The notes beneath the pieces were generated by a model. That model had not been told where the DNA came from. It saw only the letters and a program-made list of their open reading frames with translations, and searched no databases. The position numbers were made by a program, and so were the translations under genes. From assembly GCF_024362765.1 (NCBI RefSeq), contig NZ_CP093302.1, positions 960,001 through 1,024,000 on the forward strand: a DNA stretch of 64,000 nucleotides, given 5' to 3'. Each line of letters starts with the position of its first letter. Position 1 is the stretch's first letter. Source of the stretch: Alkalihalobacillus sp. LMS6 (GTDB lineage Bacteria; Bacillota; Bacilli; Bacillales; Bacillaceae_D). Below, one piece after another: positions 1 to 11,490 of the stretch.

Positions 1-1897
<1,897 letters not shown>

Positions 1898-2016
1898 ATT
1901 TTTTCTTGACGTGAGTTTGATTTCTAGATTTAGTTTTGAAAGAATCGTTGATTCTTTTACCTTTGACAACGAGAAACAAGACGAAGAGATTCGCCGTTGA
2001 TCGAACGTCAACATAG

Positions 2017-2132
2017 TCTGGTGGCAATAGCAAAGAGGTCACACCCGTTCCCATGCCGAACACGGTCGTTAAGCTCTTTTGCGCCGATGGTAGTTGGGGG
2101 CTTCCCCCTGTGAGAGTAGGACGTTGCCAGGC
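2017..2132 (+). rRNA. 5S ribosomal RNA
   Basis: Complete 5S rRNA, about 116 nt, 120 bases after the 23S end. The conserved core GAGGTCACACCCGTTCCCAT and the segment CCGAACACGG are present. The first bases (TCTGGTGGC) pair with the last bases (GTTGCCAGG) to form helix I. No tRNA lies between 23S and 5S or directly after 5S. Ends are set by the helix I pairing, with an uncertainty of one or two bases. Confidence 0.96.
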
Positions 2133-2140
2133 AAGCAGAG

Positions 2141-2167
2141 AGACACCTGAAAAGGTGTCTTTTTTTG
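2141..2167 (+). terminator. rRNA operon terminator
   Basis: Perfect 8-bp stem AGACACCT / AGGTGTCT around a GAAA loop, followed by seven T residues, starting 8 bases after the 5S gene. It ends the rRNA operon. Confidence 0.93.
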
Positions 2168-2206
2168 TATAGAGAGGCGCAAAAGAGCTGCGCTTCGAAG
2201 AAGCGA

Positions 2207-2476
2207 AATGAAGAAGCAAGCACTCAGATTGAACAAAGCACGAATCCAAATCCATCATGAATAAACATCAAGGAAAGACATCGTGCCGCCCTGTGAGACG
2301 AAAGGGTCGTTTTCGTAGAACGTCGTGAAGGACCCATCGTAAAAAGAACGTGTGAAGCATCCCCGTAGGAAACGACCCTGAAGCACGGAGTTATGAATTT
2401 CGTAAGACGAGATGGAACGCATCCATGAAACCGCTTCGTGCGAAACGTCCCCGTAGGAAATCATGACGGAGCCAAA
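2207..2476. other. Non-coding spacer between the two 5S-tail copies, with internal repeats
   Basis: Some 270 bases without a convincing gene. The words CCCCGTAGGAAA at 2361-2372 and CCCCGTAGGAAA near 2449-2460 are repeated. AGGGTCGTTT (2303-2312) is exactly complementary to AAACGACCCT (2370-2379), so a long hairpin with a 57-base loop is possible. The minus strand is open for about 69 codons but has no ribosome site and no recognisable protein. It may be a structured spacer element or the debris of a repeat. Confidence 0.45.
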
Positions 2477-2582
2477 GGACGTTGCCAGGCAAGCAGAAAG
2501 ACACCTGAATAGGTGTCTTTTTTTGTATAAAGAGGCGCAAAAGAGCTACGCTTCGAAGAAGCGAAAGCAAAGCACGAATCCA
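2477..2582 (+). repeat. Second, truncated copy of the 5S tail, terminator and downstream bases
   Basis: Bases 2477-2566 repeat 2119-2206 almost exactly: the last 14 or so bases of 5S (GGACGTTGCCAGGC), the same terminator stem (AGACACCT/AGGTGTCT, loop GAAT instead of GAAA) with its T run, and the following GAGGCGCAAAAGAGCT and CTTCGAAGAAGCGAAA. About four substitutions separate the copies. The match resumes as GCAAAGCACGAATCCA (2567-2582, compare 2233-2248) after a deletion of about 26 bases. No 23S and no other 5S sequence accompanies it, so it is the scar of a duplicated or deleted rRNA operon end. Confidence 0.9.
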
Positions 2583-2802
2583 GATTGATGTCGTACTTGT
2601 GTCTGTGGTGAAAGCGAGGTGGTTCTCTTATAACAAATTATAATTGCTCGTGTTTTAACAAGGAACTTGAGTGTAGTCACTTTGTTTTTGGTATAGAGCA
2701 ATGTAAAAGATCTAACATTTTTGAAAAACTATTTTCAAAGAAGTTTTTGGAGATAACTAGAAAGATGATCTTTTATAAAATAGAAAAAATCGACCATCAT
2801 AC

Positions 2803-2831
2803 TTGAATACTATAGGGGGGTATAGTATAGT
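2803..2831 (+). promoter_or_regulatory. copA promoter with CsoR-like operator
   Basis: A -35 box TTGAAT (2803-2808) and a -10 box TATAGT (2826-2831) are 17 bases apart. Between and over them lies a perfect inverted repeat, ATACTATA (2807-2814) and TATAGTAT (2821-2828), around six G residues. A G-tract flanked by AT-rich arms is the form of copper-sensing CsoR operators upstream of copZA in Bacillus. Position over the core promoter fits repression relieved by Cu(I). No csoR gene is in the window. Otherwise 2583-2919 is AT-rich and holds no gene. Confidence 0.75.
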
Positions 2832-2919
2832 GAGTGTAACAGAATAAAATGTGCAATGAGTAATCATACACTCAATGTTAATGAAGAAAGTATGAAATGG
2901 CAATTAGGGAGGCTCGACT

Positions 2920-5355
2920 ATGGCTGATAAAGAGGTATATATCCCGATAGAAGGGATGACCTGTGCTGCGTGTGCTAATCGCATAGAGAAGGGTTTAACA
3001 AAGCTTGATGGTGTGCATGATGTTAACGTCAACTTTGCAACGGAAAAAGCCAAAGTTCACTACAACTCGCAAGAAACAGATATAAAGATAGTTGAGGAAA
3101 AAATCAATCATCTTGGTTATAAAGTGTTTAAAGAAAAGGTCGTTTATGATGTAGCAGGAATGACTTGTGCTGCGTGTGCTAATCAAGTTGAAAAGAAACT
3201 GTCGCGCACCGATGGAGTTTCAAATGCAAATGTTAACTTTGCGCTTGAAAACGTTACGGTTGAATATAATCCGAATCAAGTGACTACAGATCATCTAAAA
3301 GAAGCGGTTAAAAAAATTGGGTACACGTTAAATGAGCAAGAATCTAAAGAAGTAACAGTGGGTCAAAGGGAAAAAGAAATTCAAAATCAAACAGGGAAAT
3401 TTATTTTTGCAGCGATTCTTACGTTCCCTCTTTTGTGGACGATGGTGACGCATTTTGAATTTACCTCGTTTCTTTATATGCCAGATATGTTTATGAATCC
3501 TTGGGTTCAACTTGCGCTGGCTACTCCGGTTCAATTTATTGCTGGTGCTCAGTTTTATAAAGGGGCTTACAAGGCATTGCGGAGCAAAAGCGCCAACATG
3601 GACGTTTTAATTGCATTAGGTACGACTGTTGCATTTTTTTATAGTATCTTTTTGGGATGGGAGTGGCACGTTGGCGGTCAGGTTGGCATGCCAGAGCTTT
3701 ATTTTGAAGCTGCCGCAGTAATTATAACGTTAGTCATTTTAGGTAAGTTATTTGAAGTGCGGGCAAAAGGTCGAACGGGAAAAGCAATCGAAAAGCTCCT
3801 AGGAATGCAGGCAAAAACAGCCCGTGTCATACGAAATGGAGAAGAAATAGAAGTCCCAGTAGAACAAGTAGTGGTCGGGGACTGCTTTATTGTTCGACCA
3901 GGCGAGAAAATCCCAGTAGACGGAAGAATCATAAAGGGTGAATCAGCAGTTGATGAGTCGATGATTACTGGTGAGAGTATTCCGGTTGATAAAAAGCTTG
4001 AAGATGAAGTAATAGGAGCAACAATTAATAAAAATGGAACGTTAACGATAAACGCAACGAAGGTCGGTAAAGATACAGCTCTAGCTCAAATTGTTCGTGT
4101 TGTAGAAGAAGCACAAGGAAGTAAAGCAGATATACAACGTGTTGCAGATAAAGTATCAGGTGTTTTTGTACCTATTGTTGTTTTCATTGCTATCGGCTCG
4201 TTTCTTGTTTGGTATTTCCTCATTGAACCAGGCGATGTACGCTCAGCCCTTGTTCCTTTAATTACTGTTTTAGTTATTGCTTGTCCTTGTGCGTTAGGTC
4301 TGGCAACACCAACATCGATCATGGCTGGGTCGGGTCGTGCAGCAGAAATGGGAATCTTGTTTAAAGGTGGCGAACATCTAGAGAATACTCGCACGGTCAA
4401 AACGGTTGTTTTAGATAAGACAGGGACGGTTACGAAGGGCGAGCCTGAACTAACAGATATTGTAATGTTGAACGGATTGGAAGAAGAACTTCTTCCTTTG
4501 GTTGGAGCAGCTGAAAAACACTCGGAGCACCCTCTTGCACATGCAATTGTAAAAGGAATTCAAGCGAAAGGACATGTGCTAGAGGATCCTGAAAATTTTC
4601 AAGCACTACCTGGTTTTGGCGTTGAAGCAAAAGTAAGCGGGAAGACAGTTCTTGTTGGGACGAGAAAGCTAATGCATCAGCAAGATATTAAAATCGCTAA
4701 TGCGGAAGATACATTGACAACTTTTGAAGAAGACGGAAAAACCGCCATGTTAATGGCGATTGATAGAGAATTAATTGGCGTAATTGCTGTAGCCGACACG
4801 ATAAAAGAAACATCACGAGCCGCCATTCAGCGTATGAAACATTTAGGACTGGAAGTCATTATGTTAACTGGGGATAACAAAAAGACTGCAGTAGCCATTG
4901 GCAATCAAGTAGGTATCGATCGTGTCATTGCAGAGGTTGTGCCAGAACAAAAAGCTGATGCGATAAAAGAATTACAGCTTAAAGGCAAGAAAGTCGCAAT
5001 GGTGGGAGACGGGATCAATGATGCGCCTGCGCTCGCTGTAGCGGATATTGGAATGGCGATTGGAACAGGAACAGATGTGGCAATAGAAGCGGCAGATGTC
5101 ACACTAATGCGGGGAGATTTACAAAGTGTTGCTGACAGTATTCAAATGAGTAGTAAAACGATGCGCAATATTAAGCAAAACTTATTCTTTGCATTCGTAT
5201 ATAATTCTGCAGGTATTCCGATTGCTGCAGCTGGCTTACTAGCTCCTTGGGTTGCGGGCGCAGCGATGGCTTTTAGTTCGGTATCCGTAGTGTTAAACGC
5301 GCTACGTCTACAGCGAACACGTTTTAAAAAAGAAGGTGTGCCAAATGAAGATTAA
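2920..5355 (+). CDS. copA: Copper-exporting P1B-type ATPase CopA
   Basis: Pumps Cu(I) out of the cytoplasm at the cost of ATP, and sits in the cell membrane. The 811 residues show two N-terminal heavy-metal-binding domains, each with GMTCAACA (near residues 13 and 80), then transmembrane helices, the actuator loop TGES, the metal-path CPC motif at residues 455-457 within IACPCALGL, the phosphorylation motif DKTGT with Asp499, the SEHPLA motif and the hinge GDGINDAP. Length is normal for Bacillus CopA (about 800). An AGGGAGG ribosome site precedes the ATG. It is the first gene of an operon with the next small membrane peptide and copZ, behind a CsoR-like operator. Silver may also be transported. 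Confidence 0.97.
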   Translation: MADKEVYIPIEGMTCAACANRIEKGLTKLDGVHDVNVNFATEKAKVHYNSQETDIKIVEEKINHLGYKVFKEKVVYDVAGMTCAACANQVEKKLSRTDGVSNANVNFALENVTVEYNPNQVTTDHLKEAVKKIGYTLNEQESKEVTVGQREKEIQNQTGKFIFAAILTFPLLWTMVTHFEFTSFLYMPDMFMNPWVQLALATPVQFIAGAQFYKGAYKALRSKSANMDVLIALGTTVAFFYSIFLGWEWHVGGQVGMPELYFEAAAVIITLVILGKLFEVRAKGRTGKAIEKLLGMQAKTARVIRNGEEIEVPVEQVVVGDCFIVRPGEKIPVDGRIIKGESAVDESMITGESIPVDKKLEDEVIGATINKNGTLTINATKVGKDTALAQIVRVVEEAQGSKADIQRVADKVSGVFVPIVVFIAIGSFLVWYFLIEPGDVRSALVPLITVLVIACPCALGLATPTSIMAGSGRAAEMGILFKGGEHLENTRTVKTVVLDKTGTVTKGEPELTDIVMLNGLEEELLPLVGAAEKHSEHPLAHAIVKGIQAKGHVLEDPENFQALPGFGVEAKVSGKTVLVGTRKLMHQQDIKIANAEDTLTTFEEDGKTAMLMAIDRELIGVIAVADTIKETSRAAIQRMKHLGLEVIMLTGDNKKTAVAIGNQVGIDRVIAEVVPEQKADAIKELQLKGKKVAMVGDGINDAPALAVADIGMAIGTGTDVAIEAADVTLMRGDLQSVADSIQMSSKTMRNIKQNLFFAFVYNSAGIPIAAAGLLAPWVAGAAMAFSSVSVVLNALRLQRTRFKKEGVPNED

Positions 5356-5509
5356 GACTTGGATAACGATTGCTGTTGTTTATTTAGTCGTCGTGATAAG
5401 TGCTTATGGACTTATCACGGGAGAAAATATTTTTCAGAGTGGAGATCTGCATGAAGATCACGAATCTTTGATGAATCATCATGATGAGAAACCGTTAGAT
5501 TTTAAATAG
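5345..5509 (+). CDS. Small His-rich single-pass membrane peptide in the copper operon
   Basis: A 54-residue gene whose ATG lies inside the last codons of copA (11-base overlap in another frame) and whose stop is 12 bases before copZ. The peptide begins MKIKTW, has one hydrophobic helix (about residues 6-25, [18 protein letters not shown]) and then a short acidic, histidine-rich tail ([13 protein letters not shown]). The tail could bind metal, and the tight packing between the copper pump and the copper chaperone suggests a role in copper handling. I do not recognise a named family. Expression is inferred from the overlap and from the preserved frame; no strong separate ribosome site is visible, so translational coupling is likely. 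Confidence 0.7.
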   Translation: MKIKTWITIAVVYLVVVISAYGLITGENIFQSGDLHEDHESLMNHHDEKPLDFK

Positions 5510-5521
5510 GAGGGGTAGTAA

Positions 5522-5728
5522 ATGGAAAAAGCTGAGTTGCATGTAACAGGAATGTCGTGTGGTCATTGTGTATCTTCAATTGAAAGTGGCTTAGGTGAGA
5601 AGAATGGAATTGAGCATGTAGAAGTGAATCTGCAAAAAGGACTTGTGACGGTAACGTTTACCCAAGAAAAATGGACGGTTGATCAGTTAAAAGGGGTTAT
5701 CGAAGATTTAGGCTATGAGGTAAATTAA
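5522..5728 (+). CDS. copZ: Copper chaperone CopZ
   Basis: A 68-residue single heavy-metal-associated domain of the Atx1 fold. The Cu(I)-binding motif is GMSCGHC near residues 10-16. Such proteins carry Cu(I) through the cytoplasm and hand it to CopA and to CsoR. Length equals that of B. subtilis CopZ (about 69). The ribosome site is AGGAGGGG, 7 bases before the ATG. It is the last gene of the copper operon and is followed by a hairpin terminator. Confidence 0.95.
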   Translation: MEKAELHVTGMSCGHCVSSIESGLGEKNGIEHVEVNLQKGLVTVTFTQEKWTVDQLKGVIEDLGYEVN

Positions 5729-5742
5729 AATCAGGAACAGAA

Positions 5743-5774
5743 AAAAGGAGCCCTTTTAATAGAAGCTCCTTTTT
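5743..5774. terminator. Bidirectional terminator between copZ and the collagen-like gene
   Basis: Stem AAAAGGAGC (5743-5751) and GCTCCTTTT (5765-5773), with a T run on the plus strand and an A run ahead of it that reads as a T run on the minus strand. It can serve both convergent genes. Confidence 0.85.
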
Positions 5775-5791
5775 GCGCTATTTCATGAAAG

Positions 5792-6862
<1,071 letters not shown>

Positions 6863-7074
6863 GACACACACTCCTCTAAAAGACATTTCATATACCCTAT
6901 GCTCATGCCTAAAAAAATGCGCATCATTATTGAACGAATTTTATCACTTAAAAATGGTTTGGAAAGGGCGAAAATGTTATAAGATGGTCAGCGCAATATC
7001 TATTTGGACATGTGTTCCCAGCGATTGATTTACCTCAGGCATGCCTAATTCTTTATAAAGAGGACGAAATGGCT

Positions 7075-7106
7075 AAAAAAAAAACATCTCCAAATAAGGA
7101 GATGTT
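7075..7106 (-). terminator. Terminator of putM
   Basis: Perfect stem AACATCTCC (7083-7091) and GGAGATGTT (7098-7106). The ten A residues on its left are a T run when read in the direction of putM, whose stop codon is 13 bases away. Confidence 0.9.
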
Positions 7107-7119
7107 AGCAAAAATTCGT

Positions 7120-8043
7120 TTACTTTCCAAAAAATCCGCGAATTGCAAAGGCAACATTTTGTGGTCTCTCAGCAAGGCGTCTCATGAAATAGCCGAACCA
7201 ATCAGTTCCAAATGGCACGTAAGAACGCACTTTATAGCCTTCATCAATTAACTCTTTTTGCAGCTGTTCTCTAAATCCATAAAGCATTTGGAATTCAAAT
7301 TGATCTTTATCAATTTGATTCTCGCTCGCGTACTTTTTTACATCGGCGATAATGTTGTGATCATGGGAAGCAATTGCTGTGTAACTTCCATTTTCTAAGT
7401 GTGTTTTAATGAGGTTCATATAGTTTTTATCGATTGTTTCCTTATCTTGGTAGGCAATTGTTTCAGATTCTTTGTAAGCACCTTTTACAAGTCGTAGTGG
7501 GACACCTTTTAATTGTTTTACATCATGTTCAGCTCGATGGAGGTATGCTTGGATGACGGTCCCAACGTTATCAAAATGGTGTTCCGTACGTAAGATTGAT
7601 AGGATACGTAACGTTTGTTCACAGTGAGAATAATCTTCCATATCAATACGAATAAAAATATTAAAGGCTTGCGCCACTTCACAAATACGTTTCATGTTAT
7701 ATAAGCAAAAACCTTCATCAATGTCTAAACCAAGCTGCGTCATTTTTAATGACAGGTTGCAGTCTACTTTTGTTTCGTTAATCGCGCGCAATACGGAAAG
7801 ACATGCTTCTGTAGATTCAATTGCTTCTTCTCGTTCCGTAACAAATTCTCCTAAATGGTCGAGTGTACAAGAAACACCTTTTTCATTTAATAACTGAACA
7901 TTTTTAATGGCATCTTCTAGTGTTGCACCAGCAACAACTTGAGAAGCGCCGAACTTCAGTCCCCATTTTTTTGCGGCTTTATTAAGCGATTTATTTTTAG
8001 CTAGCTGCATAAATACTGAACGAAGTGGTTGTTCTAGGACCAT
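7120..8043 (-). CDS. putM: Proline dehydrogenase
   Basis: Oxidises L-proline to pyrroline-5-carboxylate with FAD as cofactor, passing electrons to the respiratory chain. This is the short monofunctional type (307 residues) of Bacillus, called PutB or PutM. The TIM-barrel shows LDHLGE near residue 90, RLVKGAYKE around 200 and the C-terminal proline-site motif YFMRRLAER near 290. AGGAGG lies 8 bases before the ATG. The partner dehydrogenase is encoded at 9820-11370, with the activator gene between them and transcribed the other way. A sigma-54 promoter lies just upstream, so proline induction through the neighbouring activator is likely. Confidence 0.95.
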   Translation of the reverse strand: MVLEQPLRSVFMQLAKNKSLNKAAKKWGLKFGASQVVAGATLEDAIKNVQLLNEKGVSCTLDHLGEFVTEREEAIESTEACLSVLRAINETKVDCNLSLKMTQLGLDIDEGFCLYNMKRICEVAQAFNIFIRIDMEDYSHCEQTLRILSILRTEHHFDNVGTVIQAYLHRAEHDVKQLKGVPLRLVKGAYKESETIAYQDKETIDKNYMNLIKTHLENGSYTAIASHDHNIIADVKKYASENQIDKDQFEFQMLYGFREQLQKELIDEGYKVRSYVPFGTDWFGYFMRRLAERPQNVAFAIRGFFGK

Positions 8044-8086
8044 AATTCATTCCTCCTACAAATGATGTAAACGCTATATTGAAAGA

Positions 8087-8105
8087 TATGCAAAAAGTAT
8101 GCCAA
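8087..8105 (-). promoter_or_regulatory. Sigma-54 (SigL) -24/-12 promoter of putM
   Basis: Read on the minus strand the site is TTGGCATACTTTTTGCATA: the invariant GG (plus-strand CC at 8102-8103) and GC (plus-strand GC at 8090-8091) are exactly 10 bases apart. It lies about 45 bases before the putM start codon. The same element stands before putC. Confidence 0.88.
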
Positions 8106-8142
8106 CTTTGAAAAGGGTTTAATGTAGAGTTTTTTAGGCAAA

Positions 8143-8191
8143 TCGTCTAAAATATAGACAATAAGTGACACAATTGTCTAATGTGTCTAAC
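8143..8191. promoter_or_regulatory. Cluster of TGTCTA-type activator sites
   Basis: GTCTA (8145-8149) and TAGAC (8155-8159) form a spaced inverted repeat. Two further GTCTA words follow at 8176-8180 and 8185-8189. Relative to the putM start of transcription expected from the -12 box, they lie at about -67 to -111, the usual place for enhancer sites of sigma-54 activators. They also lie directly before the activator gene, so autoregulation is possible. The same word occurs in two palindromes at 9748-9779. Confidence 0.65.
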
Positions 8192-8208
8192 AGCTGAGGG
8201 GGGAGATT

Positions 8209-9741
8209 GTGCAAACATCATTAAAGGATGTAGCCGTTCCGCATAAAGGGAAAATAGAAGAAGCGAGTTTTCAGTTACCAGAATCTACATTATTAAAAGA
8301 TATACCGTCATTTAGCGATGAAGCTAAGACGATTTACACTGTAAATGAAACAAATGAAGTTGTAGGAATGATCTGTAAAAACACCCTGCCCTCTATATTA
8401 CTGAAAGAATTAAAGCGCTATCATTCGTTTCACGAGACACTGTTAACAGCGATGAATGATGCTGTCACGATTGTGAATGATGAGAGTGAAATTTTAGCAA
8501 TCAACCATCGATCGGAAGAGCTTTATCAAATTAAAAATGAAAATGTCAAAAAGAAACCAATCCAACAATATTTTGAAGAGGATGCGCTTGTTTTATGGTC
8601 AGTATTACGAGATAAGCAACCAGTGATGAACCAGTACAATCAACCAAAGCTAGGATTACATGTTATTGTAAATACGGTTCCGGTTTTTTTAGGTGTGCAG
8701 TGCATCGGTGGTATTTCAATTGAACGAGATATTACGGATGTCGTTAAGCTGAATGAAAAGCTATCAACAACAACAGCAAGTTTAGTTGATTTGAATGGGA
8801 AAGTGGCAGACGAACCTTTTCAAAAAATTATTGGCAGTAGTAAACCCATTACACAAGCTGTTGATATGGCGCGAAAAGTAGCAAAAACAGAAGCAAATTT
8901 ATTGATAACGGGTGAAAGTGGTGTTGGAAAAGAGTTGTTTGCAGAGGGTGTTCATCACTCAAGTAAACGAGATCAAGAGCCGTTTGTTGCCATCAACTGT
9001 GGAGCAATCCCGTCGGCTTTATTCGAAAGTGAATTATTTGGTTATGTAGCTGGAGCGTTTACAGGTGCGGTAAAAGGTGGCAAAAAAGGCAAGTTGGATG
9101 TAGCGAAAGGTGGGACGCTTTTTCTAGATGAAGTTGCAGAAATGCCGCTTGAATTACAAGTGAAGTTATTACGTGTGTTACAAGAACGAGTTTTCTATCG
9201 CGTTGGGGATCACAAACCGATTCCTCTTGATGTCCGAATTATTGCAGCAACGAACCGGAATTTAGAGGAGATGATTCGAGAAGGTCGTTTTCGTGAAGAT
9301 CTCTATTATCGCCTTCATGTGATTCAAATCCATGTTCCTCCTTTGCGAGAGCGTCTGGATGATTTGCCTGAGCTTATTCAACGTTTTGCGCATGAATTTG
9401 CTGTTCGGTATGAAAAAGTCGTCCCGACATTTGATCCAGAAGTGATGTATATGTTGATGAATCATCGCTGGGAAGGCAATGTGCGGCAATTAAGAAACTT
9501 AGTGGAACGGGTAGTAATTTTAACGAATGATGCGGAAGATCGTGTACATTGGTATCATTTGCCGGAGTCCTTTCAGCAGCGAATTAATCATGTTTCGTCT
9601 TCTACCCATTCTAGGAACGACGAAAGAAGCGAAATTTTGGCGGCGTTAGAAAAGACATTTGGAAACAAGTCGGCAGCAGCAAAAATGTTAGGTGTGTCGA
9701 GAGCAACGTTATACAACAAGTTAAAGCACTATAATCTGTAA
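8209..9741 (+). CDS. Sigma-54-dependent transcriptional activator of proline catabolism (PAS-AAA-Fis)
   Basis: A RocR-like enhancer-binding protein of 510 residues. A PAS-type sensor region (about residues 75-185) is followed by an AAA+ domain with Walker A GESGVGKE starting near residue 235, the sigma-54-contacting GAFTGA loop at 282-287, Walker B LFLDE with Asp307, the arginine-finger region FREDLYYRL, and a C-terminal Fis-type helix-turn-helix (NKSAAAKMLGVSRATLYNKL). The GTG start has GGGGGGAG just upstream. Lying between putM and putC, both with sigma-54 promoters, it most likely switches them on in response to proline or a product. The signal ligand is not shown by sequence. B. subtilis uses an unrelated PutR for this job. 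Confidence 0.9.
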   Translation: MQTSLKDVAVPHKGKIEEASFQLPESTLLKDIPSFSDEAKTIYTVNETNEVVGMICKNTLPSILLKELKRYHSFHETLLTAMNDAVTIVNDESEILAINHRSEELYQIKNENVKKKPIQQYFEEDALVLWSVLRDKQPVMNQYNQPKLGLHVIVNTVPVFLGVQCIGGISIERDITDVVKLNEKLSTTTASLVDLNGKVADEPFQKIIGSSKPITQAVDMARKVAKTEANLLITGESGVGKELFAEGVHHSSKRDQEPFVAINCGAIPSALFESELFGYVAGAFTGAVKGGKKGKLDVAKGGTLFLDEVAEMPLELQVKLLRVLQERVFYRVGDHKPIPLDVRIIAATNRNLEEMIREGRFREDLYYRLHVIQIHVPPLRERLDDLPELIQRFAHEFAVRYEKVVPTFDPEVMYMLMNHRWEGNVRQLRNLVERVVILTNDAEDRVHWYHLPESFQQRINHVSSSTHSRNDERSEILAALEKTFGNKSAAAKMLGVSRATLYNKLKHYNL

Positions 9742-9747
9742 AATCGA

Positions 9748-9779
9748 CTGTCTAGTTAGACAGTTTTGTCTAGACAAAA
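9748..9779. promoter_or_regulatory. Two palindromic activator sites downstream of putC
   Basis: CTGTCTA-GT-TAGACAG (9748-9763) and the perfect palindrome TTTTGTCTAGACAAAA (9764-9779) are side by side. They share TGTCTA/TAGACA with the cluster before the activator gene. They lie about 1.6 kb downstream of the putC promoter, just beyond the putC stop. This matches the arrangement of the downstream activating region that RocR uses for rocG in B. subtilis. Binding is inferred. Confidence 0.7.
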
Positions 9780-9806
9780 AAAGACACGCTTTTCGGCGTG
9801 TCTTTT
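9779..9806. terminator. Bidirectional terminator between the activator gene and putC
   Basis: Stem AAAAGACACGC (9779-9789) and GCGTGTCTTTT (9796-9806) with A and T runs at both sides, placed between two convergent stop codons. Confidence 0.9.
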
Positions 9807-9819
9807 CCTGTTCGATCGT

Positions 9820-11370
9820 TTAGTACATTTCAGAAATAGTCTTTGCTTGCATGTGTAAAACTAAGTAGTCTGGTCCGCCTGCTTTTGAGTCGGTACCTGA
9901 CATTTTGAAGCCGCCGAATGGGTGATAGCCGACGATTGCTCCTGTACAGTTTCTGTTGAAATAAAGGTTTCCAACGTGGAAATCGTATTTTGCTTGTTCG
10001 ATCTTTTCACGGTTATTTGTAATGACTGCACCTGTTAACCCATACTCGGTATTATTCGCAATCTCTAACGCTTCATCATAGGAAGAGGCTTTGCTAATCG
10101 CAAGAACCGGTCCAAAGATCTCTTCTTGCATGATGCGGGCTTGAGGATCAACATCGATAAAAATGGTCGGGTGAATAAAGTAACCTGTAGCGTCGTCACT
10201 TTGGCCACCTGCAGCAAGTTTTCCTTCTTCTTTACCAATTTCAATGTAGTTTGTAATCTTGTCAAAAGCTGCTTGATCAATAACAGGTCCCATGTAGTTA
10301 TTTGTTGATTCCGCTGGGTTTCCAACAGTTAGCTCATTCGTACGAGCGACAATTTTTTCAACAACTTCATCATAAACGTCTTCGTGAATGACGGCACGGG
10401 AGCCTGCTGAACATTTTTGTCCAGAGAAACCAAATGCAGACACGACAATTGCTTCAACTGCTGTCTCAATATCTGCTTCATTATCAACAACAACAGTGTC
10501 TTTTCCGCCCATTTCAACGATGACTCGCTTTAAATGATTTTGTTGTTTTTGGACAATCGCTGCTTTTTCATATAAACGTACCCCAACATCACGAGAACCA
10601 GTGAACGAAATGAGTGATGTTTTTGGATGCTCAATTAAGTAATCCCCAATTTCACTTCCGCTACCTGGGACGAAGTTAATGACTCCTTTTGGAATTCCTG
10701 CTTCTTCAAGCACTTCAACAAATTTCGCTGCAATAACAGGCGTTGTACTTGCTGGCTTAAGTAAAACCGTGTTTCCAGTAACGAGGGGCGCTACCGTTGT
10801 TCCTGCCATAATCGCAAAAGCGAAATTCCATGGTGAAATGACAACCGTTACGCCTGTTGGTGTATAGATGTAGTTATTTTGCTCGCCAACACGGCTGTTA
10901 ACAGGTTTACCGTTTGCCAATTCAATCATTTGGCGCGCATAATATTCAAGAAAATCGATTCCTTCCGCTGTATCGCCGTCAGCCTCTTTCCAAGGTTTTC
11001 CGCCTTCTTTTACGAGCATAGCTGTGAATTCGTGTTTGCGACGGCGAACAATGGCTGCTGCGCGTACAAGAACATTTGCCCGTTCTTGAGGTGTGACTTT
11101 TCTCCACGATTCGAATGCTACACTAGCTGCTTCAATTGCTTGCTCTGCATGTTCTTTTGTCGCTTTGCCTGTTGTTCCAATCACTTCAGATTTATTCGAA
11201 GGGTTATAAGACGTAAGTTTGTCAGTTGTATCTACGCGCTCTCCGTTAATGAGCAGTGGGTAATGTCCCCCTAATTGTGCTTCGACTTGCTCAATCGCAG
11301 CTAATAGTTCTTTTTTATTTTCTTCAACAGTGAAATCAGTAAATGGTTCATGTGTGTAAGGTTGTAACAT
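9820..11370 (-). CDS. putC: L-glutamate gamma-semialdehyde (pyrroline-5-carboxylate) dehydrogenase
   Basis: Oxidises glutamate semialdehyde, the open form of the proline dehydrogenase product, to glutamate using NAD+. The 516 residues are the standard length of Bacillus PutC/RocA. Aldehyde dehydrogenase motifs are PWNFAFA (near 178), FTGSRDVG (near 255), VEMGGKD with the general-base Glu near 286, FSGQKCSAG with the catalytic Cys at residue 320, and EEIFGPV near 415. With putM it completes proline degradation. A sigma-54 promoter lies 36 bases before the ATG. PutC and RocA are close paralogues; the neighbouring putM argues for a proline role. Confidence 0.95.
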   Translation of the reverse strand: MLQPYTHEPFTDFTVEENKKELLAAIEQVEAQLGGHYPLLINGERVDTTDKLTSYNPSNKSEVIGTTGKATKEHAEQAIEAASVAFESWRKVTPQERANVLVRAAAIVRRRKHEFTAMLVKEGGKPWKEADGDTAEGIDFLEYYARQMIELANGKPVNSRVGEQNNYIYTPTGVTVVISPWNFAFAIMAGTTVAPLVTGNTVLLKPASTTPVIAAKFVEVLEEAGIPKGVINFVPGSGSEIGDYLIEHPKTSLISFTGSRDVGVRLYEKAAIVQKQQNHLKRVIVEMGGKDTVVVDNEADIETAVEAIVVSAFGFSGQKCSAGSRAVIHEDVYDEVVEKIVARTNELTVGNPAESTNNYMGPVIDQAAFDKITNYIEIGKEEGKLAAGGQSDDATGYFIHPTIFIDVDPQARIMQEEIFGPVLAISKASSYDEALEIANNTEYGLTGAVITNNREKIEQAKYDFHVGNLYFNRNCTGAIVGYHPFGGFKMSGTDSKAGGPDYLVLHMQAKTISEMY

Positions 11371-11405
11371 ATAAATCCTCCTCCAAAATCAGTATCACAA
11401 TATTT

Positions 11406-11424
11406 AATGCAAGAAGTATGCCAA
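11406..11424 (-). promoter_or_regulatory. Sigma-54 (SigL) -24/-12 promoter of putC
   Basis: On the minus strand the site reads TTGGCATACTTCTTGCATT, with GG (plus-strand CC at 11421-11422) and GC (plus-strand GC at 11409-11410) 10 bases apart. It is nearly identical to the putM promoter at 8087-8105. Confidence 0.88.
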
Positions 11425-11434
11425 GTATTTTGGA

Positions 11435-11464
11435 TTGTGAGACAAAGGAAAAAAACGGTATACT
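11435..11464 (+). promoter_or_regulatory. Likely sigma-A promoter of the 11491 gene
   Basis: TTGTGA (11435-11440) and TATACT (11459-11464) with an 18-base spacer, divergent from and close to the putC sigma-54 promoter. No TGTCTA sites are visible here, so this operon may not follow the put genes. Confidence 0.55.
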
Positions 11465-11490
11465 TTTTTTAGGAAAAGGGGGAAGCTGAA

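Noticed and set aside
2255-2464. Minus-strand frame of 69 codons in the rRNA-flanking spacer
   Set aside because: No ribosome site, no recognisable protein, and it lies in a repeat-rich hairpin region.
8067-8080. cre-like TGTAAACGCTATAT near the putM ribosome site
   Set aside because: The last two consensus positions do not match, and the site lacks the second half of the symmetry.
10879-11274. Plus-strand frame of 131 codons inside putC
   Set aside because: Antisense shadow of a well-supported dehydrogenase gene, with an unlikely Cys/Phe-rich translation.
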